From contig NZ_CP144906.1 of NCBI RefSeq assembly GCF_036699995.1, positions 747,501 through 811,500 of the forward strand: a stretch of DNA of 64,000 nucleotides. The letters are read 5' to 3'. This document shows, piece by piece, positions 63,242 through 64,000 of the stretch (positions are counted from its first letter, which is position 1; the number at the start of each line of letters is the position of its first letter). A program made the position numbers and the translations under genes. Under the pieces are notes generated by a model that ran no database searches, was not told the origin of the DNA, and saw nothing but the letters and a program-made list of their open reading frames with translations. The DNA comes from Clostridium beijerinckii (GTDB lineage: Bacteria > Bacillota > Clostridia > Clostridiales > Clostridiaceae).

Positions 63242-63850
63242 ATGATTATAGCTAATAGTAATTTTTCAGAAATAATACAAATGTTTATTACCAATGAAAT
63301 AAATAATATAATCAATAAATATGGAAATATAGAAGAAAAGAATATTAAAAAGGTTGAGGTACTTATATCTAGAATTGATGATGAAGAATTCAAGCAAGAA
63401 TTATTGCAGAATTTTGATATGGCATTGAACTTAGCAACAGATATAGGTGATAATTATGTGGATAATAATGTAATTAAAATGTTATTGTGGATAAAAAATC
63501 ATACTAGATTAGATATAATGGTAAGCAAACTAATTAAAGTACTTGATGAAGTAAATGAATATGGATGTGCTTTAGTAAATGATAACACTATTATATATAA
63601 GAAAGGTGCTGACTTAAGAGATTTTGCCAAAGAAAAATTAGAATATATGTTAGAAGATGAATTTTATATTGATAAGTTATTTACAAAAGAAATGCTTATT
63701 GAAATGTGGAGGGATGGAACAAGTAAAAGCGATGCCATTAATGAATTGGTAGAAGGCGTTGAGGTTGAAGAACTTCTTGATATGGATGCACAACCAATGT
63801 TTGAGGATGACGATAATCAAGAGTATATATATGCAGTAATAGATTGTTAA
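63242..63850 (+). CDS. Unknown accessory protein
   Basis: 202 residues, acidic, soluble, no domain recognised; the tail DMDAQPMFEDDDNQEY is very acidic. GGAGTGAC precedes ATG 63242. It follows radC by 41 bases. Context again suggests a mobile-element accessory gene. Confidence 0.55.
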   Translation: MIIANSNFSEIIQMFITNEINNIINKYGNIEEKNIKKVEVLISRIDDEEFKQELLQNFDMALNLATDIGDNYVDNNVIKMLLWIKNHTRLDIMVSKLIKVLDEVNEYGCALVNDNTIIYKKGADLRDFAKEKLEYMLEDEFYIDKLFTKEMLIEMWRDGTSKSDAINELVEGVEVEELLDMDAQPMFEDDDNQEYIYAVIDC

Positions 63851-63851
63851 T

Positions 63852-63888
63852 AAGGTTACTTTTCTAAAAGGAGAGGTAGCCTTTTTAT
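63852..63888 (+). terminator. Terminator
   Basis: AAGGTTAC (63852-63859) pairs with GTAGCCTT (63876-63883), one G-U pair, followed by TTTTATT. Confidence 0.8.
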
Positions 63889-63924
63889 TATGTAAAAAAC
63901 AATAAAAGAGAGGAATGAAATTTT

Positions 63925-64000
63925 ATGTTTAATAAAGAAAATCGTTATGTTACAAAAGGAGTAAATGAAAACGTAGATATTAGATTACAGATTATAATTT
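63925..64000 (+). CDS. DUF960-like protein, 3' part outside the window
   Basis: 25 residues visible. The start MFNKENRYVTKGVNENVD is the typical opening of DUF960 proteins, which are frequent on Firmicutes plasmids and ICEs and have no known function. GAGAGGAAT precedes the ATG. Cut by the window edge. Confidence 0.7.
   Translation, partial: MFNKENRYVTKGVNENVDIRLQIII

Overview
The window looks like a chromosome segment of a low-GC Clostridium sensu stricto (cluster I, C. beijerinckii / C. butyricum-like). The reasons are the very AT-rich sequence, strong AGGAGG-type ribosome sites, a tmRNA whose tag reads AEDNFALAA, a separate NfnA/NfnB pair, clostridial Agr-type quorum genes, and a MCP / partner-switching cluster. 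I cannot name the species from sequence alone.

Bases 1-16.7 kb are ordinary host chromosome. In order they hold: the 3' part of a GAF-GGDEF-GAF diguanylate cyclase, a Cna-B-like protein, dut, a convergent methyltransferase with an operator-like palindrome, an agrB-agrD-agrC-like quorum locus (no response regulator beside it, and an AgrD-like peptide without cysteine), the electron-bifurcating transhydrogenase nfnAB, a YczE-type membrane protein, and a sensory cluster. That cluster has an MCP, an RsbW-like kinase, a dCache MCP, a STAS antagonist and a PAS-SpoIIE phosphatase. It ends with ssrA (tmRNA), which has a clear promoter.

Bases about 17.28-55.26 kb are one prophage inserted exactly at the 3' end of ssrA. 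A 12-bp core is repeated at both ends and the tmRNA stays intact. Layout: leftward serine integrase, ImmA-like protease and CI-like repressor; a divergent control region with four related dyads and a consensus rightward promoter; Cro-like regulators; an actin-like ParM with a small partner; replication (initiator, DnaB); small early genes; a sigma-like late regulator next to six helically phased 11-bp repeats; a tyrosine recombinase-like protein; HNH, a cos-like site, terminase, portal, ClpP-like protease and HK97-fold capsid; a contractile PBSX-type tail (sheath, tube, frameshifted chaperone, tape measure, XkdP/Q/R/S/T/U-like proteins, two fibres); lysis genes; a second tyrosine recombinase; and a three-repeat Ltp-like superinfection-exclusion candidate at the right edge.

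Right of attR (55.26-64 kb) is the stranded ssrA terminator, decayed sequence, and then a tight three-gene operon. Its products are a large protein with tandem RNA-polymerase alpha-CTD-like domains plus a sigma region-4 helix-turn-helix, a ParB-like protein, and an SNF2-type helicase. I do not recognise this combination as a named system; it is my best candidate for an undescribed system, probably DNA-directed and possibly defensive. It is followed by RadC and DUF960-type accessory genes, which suggests a second mobile element behind the prophage at the ssrA hotspot.
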